Shown one piece after another: positions 36,022 to 45,452 of a DNA stretch of 64,000 nucleotides. Source of the DNA: Halovivax cerinus (GTDB lineage Archaea; Halobacteriota; Halobacteria; Halobacteriales; Natrialbaceae); NCBI RefSeq assembly GCF_024498195.1, contig NZ_CP101824.1:1612001-1676000 (forward strand). The letters run 5' to 3'. The notes below the pieces were generated by a model. That model did not search any database. It saw only the letters and a program-made list of their open reading frames with translations, and was not told where the DNA came from. A program made the translations under genes and the position numbers. Numbering within the stretch: the first letter of the stretch is position 1; the number at the start of each line of letters is the position of its first letter.

Positions 36022-36588
36022 ATGAGTACCCAGATGGATACCCGGGCCAGGCGAGGGCTCGGCGGGACGCTGAACTGGCTCGTCGGCGGCGCGATCGGTG
36101 GCCTCGTCGGATCCGCCGTCTTCGGTGCGATCCTCTGGCTCGTGGAACCGACCATCGTGCGGGAAGATATTCCCGCGATCTACGGCGTGGATCCCGGGTC
36201 GATCGGCCTGCTGTTTCACCTGATTCACGGCCTCGTCCTCGGCATCGTCTTCGGGTTTCTCGTCACGCGTGATCCGGTCCTTGGAACTCTCAGCGCGGAC
36301 GTCGAAACCGACGCCATCGCGGCGATGGGCATGCACACCCGGTTCGCCCTGGCGGGCTTCGTCTTCGGGCTCCTCGTCTGGACGCTCCTGCCCGTCATCT
36401 CGCAGTCGATCCTGATCGCGGTCAGCGGCGGCGGGGAGTCGGTCTTCCCGGCAGCGGCCTTCTCGAGCCTCGTCGGGCACGTACTCTACGGATTCCTGCT
36501 CGGCTGGCTGTTCTCGATCGTCGTCGCCGTCGGTCCCGCGGCTGCGGGTACGACGAACCCGTTCGACGAACCGGTCGATCGTCGATGA
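36022..36588 (+). CDS. Integral membrane protein (DUF6789-like)
   Basis: A 188-aa membrane protein: LNWLVGGAIGGLVGSAVFGA, a second helix around LLFHLIHGLVLGIVFGFLV, and two C-terminal helices (FALAGFVFGLLVWTLLPVIS and LVGHVLYGFLLGWLFSIVVA). His residues in LFHLIHG and the matching later GHVLYGF suggest an internal repeat. It resembles haloarchaeal DUF6789 proteins; function unknown. Confidence 0.72.
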   Translation: MSTQMDTRARRGLGGTLNWLVGGAIGGLVGSAVFGAILWLVEPTIVREDIPAIYGVDPGSIGLLFHLIHGLVLGIVFGFLVTRDPVLGTLSADVETDAIAAMGMHTRFALAGFVFGLLVWTLLPVISQSILIAVSGGGESVFPAAAFSSLVGHVLYGFLLGWLFSIVVAVGPAAAGTTNPFDEPVDRR

Positions 36589-36686
36589 CACACCGAGAGC
36601 GTCGCACCAGCACCGGTCGGCCTATCGAGTGACCGTTCCGTACCGTTAGAGGGGAGGCGACGCCGGATCGCGGACGCTCACGGCGG

Positions 36687-36917
36687 CTACGGATCCGTCC
36701 CGACGCGACACCCGCAGGGACCGAGCACTCGCGTGGTCGGTTCCGTCATCGTCACCTGGAAAACGGGCCAGTGACACTTCGGACAGCGCGTGTCCGTCGG
36801 TAACGCGTCGTCCGGAACCTCACTCATATCGAACGCTGTCAGGTCCGCCGGGTCGAGCGCGTCCCAGTCGACCGAGCCGCCGTCCATCGACTCGTCGTCG
36901 GGCGCGGAGTCGCTCAT
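36687..36917 (-). CDS. Small zinc-ribbon-like protein
   Basis: A 76-aa acidic protein with a C-terminal metal knuckle: TRCPKCHWPVFQVTM and LGPCGCRVG (CxxC ... CxC). The N-terminal 45 residues are Asp/Ser-rich. Such small zinc-ribbon proteins are frequent in haloarchaea; function not known. ATG 36917 is preferred because the longer frame runs through low-quality sequence. Confidence 0.62.
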   Translation of the reverse strand: MSDSAPDDESMDGGSVDWDALDPADLTAFDMSEVPDDALPTDTRCPKCHWPVFQVTMTEPTTRVLGPCGCRVGTDP

Positions 36918-37429
36918 CCGGTTCGCCTCGCCACGGGACTGGCGACGCTGTGACCCGACGACTGGCCGGTCGACGCCGATTGGGCACCCGCCAATCGGCG
37001 CTCGCCCGGCGCGCCGGCCGGTTCGGTCGTACCGGGCGTATATTCTCCGCTCGTCCGTTTGCTTGCGTCTGACATCCGTCCTATTATTAGATCTATTCGT
37101 ACATATATCCTCTGCATTTTCTATGAATAACGGGTGCCGGCTTCGGTAGCCGCATCCGTGGCGGTGGGATGGACACACCGAGACGCCATACCGGGTCTCA
37201 CTGCGTCCACGCAACCGCCGTGCGTCCACGACGACGTCCTCCGATACGCCTATGTCCACGTGCGAAGTTGGGTGGACTGTCGGCAACCCTGTATGGCATC
37301 ACACCTGGGGATCGGTCCGACGCGATGCGTCGGCCCACTGCCGACACGTCCGGATCGACCCGGAGCGGACACTCGCCGAAACCGGGGGCTACAAATACGA
37401 CGAGCCGAATGCATCATCTAGAGATCCAT
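36918..37429. other. Intergenic region, about 510 bp
   Basis: The left part is G+C-rich and unremarkable. An AT-rich block near 37080-37130 (TTATTAGATC, ACATATATCC) could be a promoter for either neighbour. No ORF here has convincing codon use, and no tRNA or stable RNA is seen. Confidence 0.4.
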
Positions 37430-37681
37430 ATGCAGCGTTTCGCACTGTCGACCGACCTCGCACTCCTCGGTGGCGTCGATCCGACCTTCCTGATTACGAT
37501 CGCCGCGTCGGCGTTCCTCGTCCTGTCGATGGTGTTCTTCACCGCGATCGCCATCGGCCCGTACGTGAAACCGTCGGCGCTCTCCGAGGACCAGAAGAGT
37601 GCCGCGATCGGACTGGGTGCTGCGCTCGCTGGTGCCTCGTGGATGGTCGCGATCCTGCTGGCGGCGTACTACCTGAGCTAA
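37430..37681 (+). CDS. Small two-helix membrane protein
   Basis: An 83-aa protein: FLITIAASAFLVLSMVFFTA then GPYVKPSALSEDQKS and GLGAALAGASWMVAILLAAY. Two transmembrane helices and a short polar loop. Start could be ATG 37430 or ATG 37409. The family is unknown to me. Downstream lie the 54-bp direct repeats. Confidence 0.6.
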   Translation: MQRFALSTDLALLGGVDPTFLITIAASAFLVLSMVFFTAIAIGPYVKPSALSEDQKSAAIGLGAALAGASWMVAILLAAYYLS

Positions 37682-37827
37682 CCCTGCCGTCTCCGGACGA
37701 GTCGACCGCGCCGTTCGAACCCCTCCAGGATCCGTCACTCGATAGCTCCGGCTCCCCGTTCACGTAGCTGAACGTCTCGCGCCGTCGGCGCTCACGGGTC
37801 GTTCCTCACCGTTCGCTATCTCGCGGT

Positions 37828-37969
37828 TTCACCGCTCGTATGTTCGCGGTTCTCACTCGCTTCGCTCGTTCCGAACCGCGCACGCTCTGACTCTCGCTCC
37901 TCGCGGCTCACTCCGTTCACCGCTCGTATGTTCGCGGTTCTCACTCGCTTCGCTCGTTCCGAACCGCGC
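37828..37969. repeat. Exact 54-bp direct repeat, two copies
   Basis: Copies at 37828-37881 and 37916-37969 are identical, from TTCACCGCTCGTATG to GAACCGCGC. Each contains CACTCGCTTCGCTCGTTC, the GAGCGAAGCGAGTG-type motif common after haloarchaeal genes. The second copy ends on the last codons of the aminopeptidase gene (minus strand), so its coding end is duplicated in the intergenic DNA. Confidence 0.75.
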
Positions 37970-39048
37970 TACTCGAACACGAACGTCCCGTCCTCCTGAA
38001 TGCGCTCGCCGTCGACCTCGATGAACGAGTCCTCGCTCATGTCGACGATCATGTCGACGTGGGTCGACGAGTCGTTGACCTCGTTGCCGTCGCCGACGGT
38101 AACGGGGTAGGCGCGTCCGACTGCCATGTGGACGGTGTCGCCCATCTTCTCGTCGAAGAGCATGTTGTAGGTAAACTCGTCGATGTCGCGGTTCATGCCG
38201 ATGCCGAGTTCGCCGATCCGACGGGCGCCGTCGTCTGTTTCGAGCACTTCTGTGAGGACCGCTTCGTTCTTGCCGGCCTCGTGGGCGACGACGTCCCCGT
38301 TCTCGAACTCGAGGTAGGCGTCGGTCACTTCGCGACCCTCGTGGTACAGCGGCATGTCGAAGTGGACGGTGCCCTCGACGGAGTCGGGGAGTGGTGCGGT
38401 GAAGACTTCGCCGCCGGGCAGGTTGTGCTTCCCGTGGTCGTTGAGGGCCTGGTTGCCCGCGATGGACATCGTCAGGTCCGTCTCGTCGCCACTCTTGATC
38501 CGGACCTCGTCCGCGGGATTTAAGATCTCGACGAGCTGTTCCTGGTGGTCTCGCTGGTCGGCCCAGTCCTTGTTGACGGCGTCCCAGACGAAGTTCTCGT
38601 ACGCTTCGGTACTCATCTCTGCGAGCTGGGCGTTGGCCGGTGCGGGGTACTGGGTGAGACACCAGCGCTTGCTCAGGCGCTCTTCTTGCACTGGACGGTA
38701 GGCCTGTCGGTACGCGGTGTTCGTCGCGGGATCGACGTCGCTGGTCTCGGTGGCGTTCGTCCCCGCTCGGACGGCGATGTAGACGTCCGTCTCTTCCATC
38801 ATCGCGAGCTCGTGTTCTGGCGTCTCGAACGCCCCGTCGGCCGACCGGAGGAACGCGCGATCAGGTCGCTTCCCGGCGCGTTTTACCGTCCAGAGCGGCT
38901 TCGCGCCCGCGTCGCCGATCTCCTCGAAGAGCGCGACGACCAGGTCCTCGGCGACCGGGTGGGCGTCGACGACGACCGTGTCGCCTTCCTGTAAGTCGAC
39001 GGAGTGATTCGCTACGACGGCTGCGTGCTCCCGAATACGCGGATCCAT
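37969..39048 (-). CDS. Aminopeptidase, M29 family
   Basis: A 359-aa metalloaminopeptidase. Family features are VVANHSVDLQEGDTVVVDAH, the central ANAQLAEMSTEAYENFVWDA, LPGGEVFTAPL, ELGIGMNRDIDEFTYNMLFDEK and DTVHMAVGRAYP, with the C-terminal SSTHVDMIVDM carrying metal ligands. It removes N-terminal residues from peptides in the cytoplasm. ATG 39048 (MDPRIREHA) is the family start. The gene is monocistronic. Confidence 0.92.
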   Translation of the reverse strand: MDPRIREHAAVVANHSVDLQEGDTVVVDAHPVAEDLVVALFEEIGDAGAKPLWTVKRAGKRPDRAFLRSADGAFETPEHELAMMEETDVYIAVRAGTNATETSDVDPATNTAYRQAYRPVQEERLSKRWCLTQYPAPANAQLAEMSTEAYENFVWDAVNKDWADQRDHQEQLVEILNPADEVRIKSGDETDLTMSIAGNQALNDHGKHNLPGGEVFTAPLPDSVEGTVHFDMPLYHEGREVTDAYLEFENGDVVAHEAGKNEAVLTEVLETDDGARRIGELGIGMNRDIDEFTYNMLFDEKMGDTVHMAVGRAYPVTVGDGNEVNDSSTHVDMIVDMSEDSFIEVDGERIQEDGTFVFE

Positions 39049-39189
39049 GTCGCTCGCTTGTGTCACCGGTCGCATACGGCTTTCGCTTCGCCGTCTCTAC
39101 GGCCGGTCGACGATCGCGTCACGGTCGGATCCGGTCGAGTGGTGTGCTGACCAGTACACCTATGCCGACACCGGCGGAGAGTCTACGAC

Positions 39190-41319
39190 GTGTCGGGAGA
39201 ACATCGTCCGGTCCTCGAAGTCGAGCATCTCGATACGACGATTCGCGCGACTGACCGCGCTGACAACGTCTCGTCGATCGGCGTCGTCGGCTGGGACCCG
39301 ATCGAGACCGATCGACAGATCCCATTCGCGCTCGACGAGACGGTGTCGGGTCACGTCAGCCGACTCACGTACTCGTCCGGTGGGACGTCGCTCGCCACGG
39401 TCGTGGACGGTTCTACCCGCGGCCACGACGGAGTCGCTGCTCGCGAGGAGCGGGTCGTCGACGACGGATCGTTTCTCGTGCAGTTGTTCTCTGCCATCGA
39501 GACGTTCATCGCCTTCTCGGGCCCGGCCACGCTCTCGCAGGACGCGACCATGAACGGAACGCTCTCGTTTCCCCAGCCGACGCGGGTCACGATCGGCTTT
39601 CGAAGTCCGCTCAACGTGCCCAGGGACACGGTCACTGTGCCGCCGACGCCGACGGGCCTGGCGGCGGCACTGTCGACCTTTTCGTACCAGTATGCTGAGG
39701 AGTCGCCGAAACGAACCATGTCTCTCGCCAGGAACCACCCTCCTCGCGTTCGATACGGGGACACCGTTCACGTTCCGTCGACGGTCGCCGAGGCGGTGAC
39801 CGAGACAGGTATCGAACTCCGACTCCCCGACTCGCTCGACGCGATCGTCCCGGCGGCGTCGCTCGCGACGTATCTCGGCGCTCGGGTCACCGTCTCCGAC
39901 CGGGAGCGACCGCGGTTACTCGCACCGTCGGTCGATCTGGACCGACCGTTCTCGCCCCTCCCGCGATTTCAACACGAGACAGCAGCACTCCTCCGGCGGA
40001 TCGTCTTCCTCGATATGCTCGTTCAGAACGTCGTCGAGTACGATTGGGACCTGTTCGAGGCGGACGCACTCACGACGCTCGCCCTCGACCCTGAACGGTG
40101 CTACGACCAGCCGCTGGCCGCGCGTCTGGCGACGTACCTCCAGTTGGATTTCGAATCGGTCTCGGCCATCTTTCCCGACTGGTCGTCGGCCGTCTACGTG
40201 GACCCGACCGTCGAGAATGCACGAGCGTTACCCTCTCTCGTCAGTCGACTCACTCAGCCGTACCTCCCCGGCGGGAGTCCCGATCGACGGGAGCCGACGA
40301 TGGCGGCCGCCGGTGGCGGTGATGGCGACGTCGCCGAACCGGTCGAGCCCCTCCCGACGCTCCCACCGCCAGCTCCCGATCCACGGGGTGAGCCGGCGGG
40401 TCCGTACGTCGGCTGGATGGGCCCCGACCCGCTTGCCGGTACGTTCCGGGTGACGCCGACCGCGTACACGAACCGGGAACGGTACGCGGAACCGGGGGAC
40501 GAACTGACCGTCGACGTCGTCACGCCCGATACGGGCTGGGCGGACAGCTGTCGTGAGGTCGTGACCGGCTGTGAGAGCGATCCGATCACCTCGACGGACG
40601 TCACCGTCCACCGCTCACCCGACCGGGAAGCACTCGAGGCGATCGCCGCCCGAGGGACGGACCTGCTGTACGTCTTCGGACCGTGTCGCGACGGCATCCC
40701 CTGCGCCGAGGGTCACCTTCGGCCGGCCGAAGCGGACACGTTCGACGTCAAAACGGCCGTTCTGGACGACTTCGGTGCACACGAGACCGCTTCTGAGTGT
40801 GTCGAGGCGGGCAGCGTCGCGTGCCTGACGTGGCCGTCTGACGGTCCGGCCCTCGATTCGGCCGCCTCCGCGGACCCGGACGAGCGTCGAGCGACGCTCA
40901 CGTCCGAACCGATCTCGACGGTACGAACCCCGCTCGTAACCGGGTTAGTAAGCGGGTTCACCGCCGAACTGTCGCGACGATACGCGTCACTCACCGTCGA
41001 GGACGGACCGGTCGCCCGCCTCGTCGGCGACGGAACGGTCGCGCTGACCAGCTTCGGAAAGGGGCCGGTGTTACCACTCGAAGTCGTGGCCGAACACGAG
41101 GGAGCCGTCACCGTCCGCCTTCACGTGCGCGACGCCGAGCCCGGATTCGCCTTCGGGGGACCGCCGCTCGACCACTGGCAGTTCGGCGGCAGTACGTTCG
41201 ACGTCACGCTCGAGTGGACTGAACTCAAGCAACTCTTCGAAATGCGCCGGTACCTGGTCGTTCACGACGGGTCGATCTACCGATCGGAGGCTATCGAACC
41301 GTTCTACGCATGGCTCTGA
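39190..41319 (+). CDS. Large haloarchaeal protein of unknown function
   Basis: A 709-aa soluble protein. The N-terminal 300 residues are beta-rich. A linker near 365-405 is rich in Gly, Pro and Glu. The C-terminal 300 residues contain LEAIAARGTDLLYVFGPCRD and AEGHLRPAEADTFDVKTAVL with several Cys. The order resembles haloarchaeal proteins with a degenerate caspase/CHAT-like second half, but no catalytic dyad is clear. GTG start at 39190. Confidence 0.7.
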   Translation: MSGEHRPVLEVEHLDTTIRATDRADNVSSIGVVGWDPIETDRQIPFALDETVSGHVSRLTYSSGGTSLATVVDGSTRGHDGVAAREERVVDDGSFLVQLFSAIETFIAFSGPATLSQDATMNGTLSFPQPTRVTIGFRSPLNVPRDTVTVPPTPTGLAAALSTFSYQYAEESPKRTMSLARNHPPRVRYGDTVHVPSTVAEAVTETGIELRLPDSLDAIVPAASLATYLGARVTVSDRERPRLLAPSVDLDRPFSPLPRFQHETAALLRRIVFLDMLVQNVVEYDWDLFEADALTTLALDPERCYDQPLAARLATYLQLDFESVSAIFPDWSSAVYVDPTVENARALPSLVSRLTQPYLPGGSPDRREPTMAAAGGGDGDVAEPVEPLPTLPPPAPDPRGEPAGPYVGWMGPDPLAGTFRVTPTAYTNRERYAEPGDELTVDVVTPDTGWADSCREVVTGCESDPITSTDVTVHRSPDREALEAIAARGTDLLYVFGPCRDGIPCAEGHLRPAEADTFDVKTAVLDDFGAHETASECVEAGSVACLTWPSDGPALDSAASADPDERRATLTSEPISTVRTPLVTGLVSGFTAELSRRYASLTVEDGPVARLVGDGTVALTSFGKGPVLPLEVVAEHEGAVTVRLHVRDAEPGFAFGGPPLDHWQFGGSTFDVTLEWTELKQLFEMRRYLVVHDGSIYRSEAIEPFYAWL

Positions 41320-41395
41320 TCGGTCGCCGGCCGTTGGCCGTACGTGGCGAGGCCCGTGCCACAATTTACAAGGGCGTGACACGCGAGTTTCGTGT

Positions 41396-43714
41396 ATGTC
41401 CGGGACTGGTCTGCGCGTCCTCGTCGTCGGTGAGGACGACGTGGACGCGGAGGCGCTCCGTGCGGCTGGCGAGTTCGACGTCGCGACAGTCCCTGGTCCC
41501 GACGCGGCGGTCGCGTGGTTCGACGAGGGGACGGGATTCGACGAGCGGACGGTTGCGTGTGTGGTCGTCGGGGCCGACCTCGACCCGGTCGCGGTTATAG
41601 ACGCCGTGCGACGATCGGTCCCCGAGATTCCAGTCGTAGTGTGTACAGCCGACCGTCGCGAGTCGACGGCGGTGCTCGAAGCAGGTGCGACCGACGTGGT
41701 GGCGAGCGACGAACCGGTCGCCGTCTTCGCGAACCGGATCCGGACCGTCGCTGCGACGGCGAGGCGGCGTTCCGATTCACTTCGGACATCGGCTGGGGTC
41801 GAGGGCATCCTCCAATCGTTCGCGGACGATCGGCTGGTCGCGGTGTTCGACGAGACGGGCCGACACCTCGCGGCGGCGGGGGAATCACTCGCCGAAGGGC
41901 TCGACCCGTCGGCCCTCTCCGGTCGAGTCGTCACCGACGTCTTCGCCGATACGCCCTCGACGGCCGCGCACCTGTCGGCGAACTACGCCGCGGCCGTCGA
42001 GGGTGACCGTCGCGACCGCGAGTTTCCGGTCGGCGATGGGACGTTCTGGTTCGAAACGCGTCCCGTCTCCGGTGTCGACCTCGGACTCGTGTGCGTTCGG
42101 TCGGGGGTCCCTGGCCCGGCGACCCTGCCGGATCGCGACGACGCCAATCGAAAATTACACCGGTTGCACGACATCGTGACGCGGATGGACGCCGTCGAGA
42201 ACGAGAGTGACATCTTCGAACTGGCGGTCGAGAGCGCCGAACGGATCCTCGCGTTCGACGCCTGTAACATCGCCGAAGTCGAGGACGGGAAGATCGTCGC
42301 CCGCGCGGCGACGGCGCCGGAACTCGACGTCGACGTCCCGCTCGCCGACGCGACGGACGGGATCGCCGGCAAGACCATCCGGACCGGCGAGAGTTATCTT
42401 ATATCTGATGTCTCTGCCGAACCGGAGGCGATTCCGACGAACGCGTCGTACCGATCGGCGCTCTCGATCCCCCTCGGTGAGTCCGGCGTCTTCCAGGCGA
42501 TTTCGACCGAGGAGGGCTACTACGACGAGTCGGACCTCACTCTCGCGGAGTTGCTGGTGGCACACGTGGCGGACGCGCTCGATCGAACCCGCTACCAGGA
42601 CGCGCTGACGATCGAACGCGATCACTTCGCGGCGCTCTTCGAGAACGTTCCGGATCCGGCGATCGAGTACCGCCTCGTCGACGGTGAGCCCCGGATCGAA
42701 GCCGTCAACTCGGCGTTCGTCAGCCTGTTCGGCGTCGAACCGGACGACGCGATCGGTACGTCGACGCTCGCGTTGCTCGTTCCCGACGAACACCGCGACG
42801 AGGCGCGCGAGCGATACGCAGCGATCGCCGCGGAGACGCGGATCGACGCCGAAGTCGTCCGCGAGACCGCAGACGGCGTCCGGCCGTTCTTGCTCCGGAG
42901 CGTCCCCGTCCCCGCGGACGACGAACGGATCGGCTACCTGATCTACACGGACCTCGCCGAATTGAAAGCCAGGGAACGCGAACTCGAACGCGAGAACGAG
43001 CGCCTCGATCGGTTCGCGAGCGTCGTCAGTCACGACCTGCGGAACCCGCTCACCGTGGCGTCAGGCTACGTCGATCACGCGAAAGAGACCGACGATCTGT
43101 CGATGCTCGACCCCGTTCAGGAGGCTCACGATCGCGCGTTCGCGATAATCGAAGACGTACTGACGCTCGCGCGGGAGGGTGGGACCGTCTCGGAGACGGA
43201 ACCGGTGGCCCTGGACGAAATCGCCACTCTCGCGTGGAACGACGTCTCGACCCCCTCTGCTTCGCTCGAGCTCGCGACGACCCGGACCGTCGACGCCGAC
43301 CCGAGTCGTCTGCGACAGCTGTTCGAAAACTGCTTTCGAAACTCGGTCGAGCACAACTCCACGAGCCGCTCGAGTGTCGACACCGCCGGTGACACCGACG
43401 AGGGTGCGACGTCCGACGACGCCGACGGATCCGGGTCCGATTCGACCGGCGACCTGACGATCACCGTCAGATCGATCGACGACGGCTTCGCCATCGCCGA
43501 CGACGGCGTCGGGTTCCCCGACGGGGCCACCGACCGTCTCTTCGAATACGGATACACGACGTCTTCCGACGGGACCGGGTTCGGCCTCTCGATCGTCGCC
43601 GAGGTCGCGAGCGGCCACGGCTGGGATGTCGAGGCGGGTGAGAGCCCCGACGGCGGGGCAGAGATCCGCGTGACCGGAATCGACCGCCCGCTCGCCGTCG
43701 ACCTCGACGACTGA
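41396..43714 (+). CDS. Sensor histidine kinase (pseudo-receiver, PAS, GAF, PAS, HisKA, HATPase)
   Basis: A 772-aa kinase. Order: a receiver-like domain (1-115) in which the phospho-acceptor position reads VVVGADLDP (Gly for Asp), so it is probably not phosphorylated; a PAS-like segment; a GAF domain (about 255-395); a PAS domain with FENVPDPAIEYR; an H-box SHDLRNPLTV (His 546); and HATPase N, G1 and G2 boxes NCFRNSVEH, IADDGVGFP and GTGFGLSIV. An Asp/Ser-rich insert lies between the N and G1 boxes. No response-regulator gene is adjacent. Confidence 0.9.
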   Translation: MSGTGLRVLVVGEDDVDAEALRAAGEFDVATVPGPDAAVAWFDEGTGFDERTVACVVVGADLDPVAVIDAVRRSVPEIPVVVCTADRRESTAVLEAGATDVVASDEPVAVFANRIRTVAATARRRSDSLRTSAGVEGILQSFADDRLVAVFDETGRHLAAAGESLAEGLDPSALSGRVVTDVFADTPSTAAHLSANYAAAVEGDRRDREFPVGDGTFWFETRPVSGVDLGLVCVRSGVPGPATLPDRDDANRKLHRLHDIVTRMDAVENESDIFELAVESAERILAFDACNIAEVEDGKIVARAATAPELDVDVPLADATDGIAGKTIRTGESYLISDVSAEPEAIPTNASYRSALSIPLGESGVFQAISTEEGYYDESDLTLAELLVAHVADALDRTRYQDALTIERDHFAALFENVPDPAIEYRLVDGEPRIEAVNSAFVSLFGVEPDDAIGTSTLALLVPDEHRDEARERYAAIAAETRIDAEVVRETADGVRPFLLRSVPVPADDERIGYLIYTDLAELKARERELERENERLDRFASVVSHDLRNPLTVASGYVDHAKETDDLSMLDPVQEAHDRAFAIIEDVLTLAREGGTVSETEPVALDEIATLAWNDVSTPSASLELATTRTVDADPSRLRQLFENCFRNSVEHNSTSRSSVDTAGDTDEGATSDDADGSGSDSTGDLTITVRSIDDGFAIADDGVGFPDGATDRLFEYGYTTSSDGTGFGLSIVAEVASGHGWDVEAGESPDGGAEIRVTGIDRPLAVDLDD

Positions 43715-43927
43715 CGTTTGCGTAGCGTTCGTCCGGACCATGTCGGCCGTTGGAAGCGATAATCGACGGCAGGTCGAGCTGAGCGCGTCCGTCGCCTTCG
43801 TGCTGTCTGTGTCCTCGAAAACGGCGTCGTCCGTTCGCGTGAATCGCTCCACCGGCCGCCGGGTACCGGTTTCGTCACACTGGCCGGGAACGGCCCTTTT
43901 TTCTCCGGTGGGTGGGTAGACCGGGGC

Positions 43928-44946
43928 ATGATCGACTGTCGCTCCGACACCGTCACCACGCCCGACGACGAGATGCGCGAGACCGCCGCGTCGGCCGACG
44001 TGGGTGACGACGTCTACGGCGAGGACCCGACCGCGAACGAACTCGAACGCCGTGCGGCCGAGCGCGTGGGGAAAGCGGCGGCGCTGTTCGTCCCGACGGG
44101 GACGATGGGCAACCAGATCGCCGCACGCGTCCACACCGACCGCGGGCAGGAAGTGCTCGCCGACCGAAAGAGTCACGTCGTCAAGTACGAACTCGGCGGG
44201 CTGGCCCAGCACTCGGCGCTGCAGGTCCGTACGTTCGACGCCGAGCGAGGCGTCCCGACACCCGAACAGGTTGCCGCAGGCGTCGTCGAGGAGGACCTCC
44301 ACCGACCGGGAACCGGTCTGCTCTGTCTCGAGAACACGCACAACGCCCGCGGCGGGCTCGCGATCGAACCCGACGCCATTGGCGCAGCGGCGACGGCCGC
44401 CCACGAACGCGACGTGCCCGTCCACTTAGACGGCGCGCGCGCGTCTTCAACGCCGCGACGGCGCTCGACGTGCCAGTCACGGAGATCACCGACCACGTCG
44501 ACTCCGTCATGTTCTGTCTCTCGAAGGGACTCGGCGCGCCGGTCGGTTCCATCCTCGCCGGCGACGCTGACTTCGTCGAACGCGCCCGACGGATCAGGAA
44601 ACTGCTGGGCGGTGGGATGCGCCAGGTCGGCGTCGTGGCCGGCCCCGGGCTCGACGCGCTCGAGAACGTCTCCGACCTCGCGGTTGATCACGACCGCGCC
44701 GGGCGCCTCGCTGCCGGTCTCGACGACGTTTCCGGCTTCGACGTCTCCGAACCTGAGACGAACATCGTCTTCGCGGACGTCTCCGGGACCGGACTGGACG
44801 TGGCGGCCGTCCTGGACCGAATGGAGGCCGAGGGCGTTCGGGCGTCCCCGTTCGGACCGACGACGATCCGATTCTGCACCCACCGAGATCTGACCGATGC
44901 AGCCGTCGATGCCGTCCCCGACCGCGTCGCAACCGCGCTCGAGTGA
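43928..44946 (+). pseudogene. ltaE: Low-specificity L-threonine aldolase, frameshifted
   Basis: The first part (43928 to about 44440) reads IDCRSDTVTTPDDEMRETAA through VGDDVYGEDP, LFVPTGTMGNQI and PVHLDGAR. At a run of alternating C/G (44431-44442) the frame shifts: dropping two bases continues as VFNAATALDVPVTEI into VMFCLSKGLGAPVGSILAGD (catalytic Lys) to the stop at 44946. The protein otherwise looks complete (about 338 aa). The gene is broken by a 2-bp slippage or carries a sequencing error. It would split threonine to glycine and acetaldehyde. Confidence 0.85.
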
Positions 44947-44969
44947 GCCGGCACCGCGGCGAGGCGGGG

Positions 44970-45098
44970 CTACTTCTCCATCCCTTCGCGGAACTCGAGG
45001 ACGGTCCGCCGGAGGAGCAGATAGGTGAAGAAGATCAGGGCGAGTAAGATGACGACGATCGTGAGGATCACCGGGTCATCGGTCATCGTTTCCAGCAT
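44970..45098 (-). CDS. Small single-helix membrane protein (42 aa)
   Basis: Read from ATG 45098: a short polar start MLETMTDDP, then one hydrophobic helix VILTIVVILLALIFFTYLLL, followed by RRTVLEFREGMEK. This is the layout of a conserved kind of very short haloarchaeal membrane protein. It is followed (on plus) by the threonine aldolase end after 23 bp. The function is unknown. Confidence 0.65.
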   Translation of the reverse strand: MLETMTDDPVILTIVVILLALIFFTYLLLRRTVLEFREGMEK

Positions 45099-45249
45099 AC
45101 TCGACCGCTACATGAGGGGCCGGCAAAGCCCTTTCGGAGCGACCGACGGTGGAGCAAACGGTACGTTCGTTCGGCCATCCGGGCTCGACAGGTGGCGCCA
45201 GCCGGGTACCGGCAGTGACGTGAGGGACCGTCACCGAGCACGACCCGAC

Positions 45250-45405
45250 CGGTGAAACCCCGTAACGGGCCAGATCGGCGAAACCCAGTGACGGTCCTGA
45301 CCGACGAGACCCAGTGACTGGCTCGACTGGTGAAACCCAGTGGCGGTCCTGACCGCCGAAACCCAGTAACGGGCCAGCTCGGCAAAACCCAGTGACGGGC
45401 GGAGG
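45250..45405. repeat. Six-copy 26-bp tandem repeat array
   Basis: Six head-to-tail units of exactly 26 bp start at 45250, 45276, 45302, 45328, 45354 and 45380. The consensus is approximately CGGCGAAACCCAGTGACGG followed by TCCTGAC or GCCAGCT; units alternate between the two endings. There are no spacers, so it is not a CRISPR. An inverted repeat and a palindrome follow within 50 bp. Confidence 0.8.
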
Positions 45406-45414
45406 ATCGCCGTG

Positions 45415-45452
45415 GGTAAAACTCGTGTTTTACCTTGGCGGAGTTATAACTC
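45415..45452. promoter_or_regulatory. Inverted repeat and palindromic TATA-like element
   Basis: GGTAAAAC-TCGT-GTTTTACC (45415-45434) is a perfect 8-bp-arm inverted repeat. Six bases later comes the perfect palindrome GAGTTATAACTC (45441-45452), whose centre is TATA-like. Together with the 26-bp array just upstream this looks like a promoter/operator for whatever is transcribed to the right. Confidence 0.45.

Noticed and set aside
45250-45405. CRISPR array
   Set aside because: Units are contiguous with no variable spacers, and no cas gene lies in the window.
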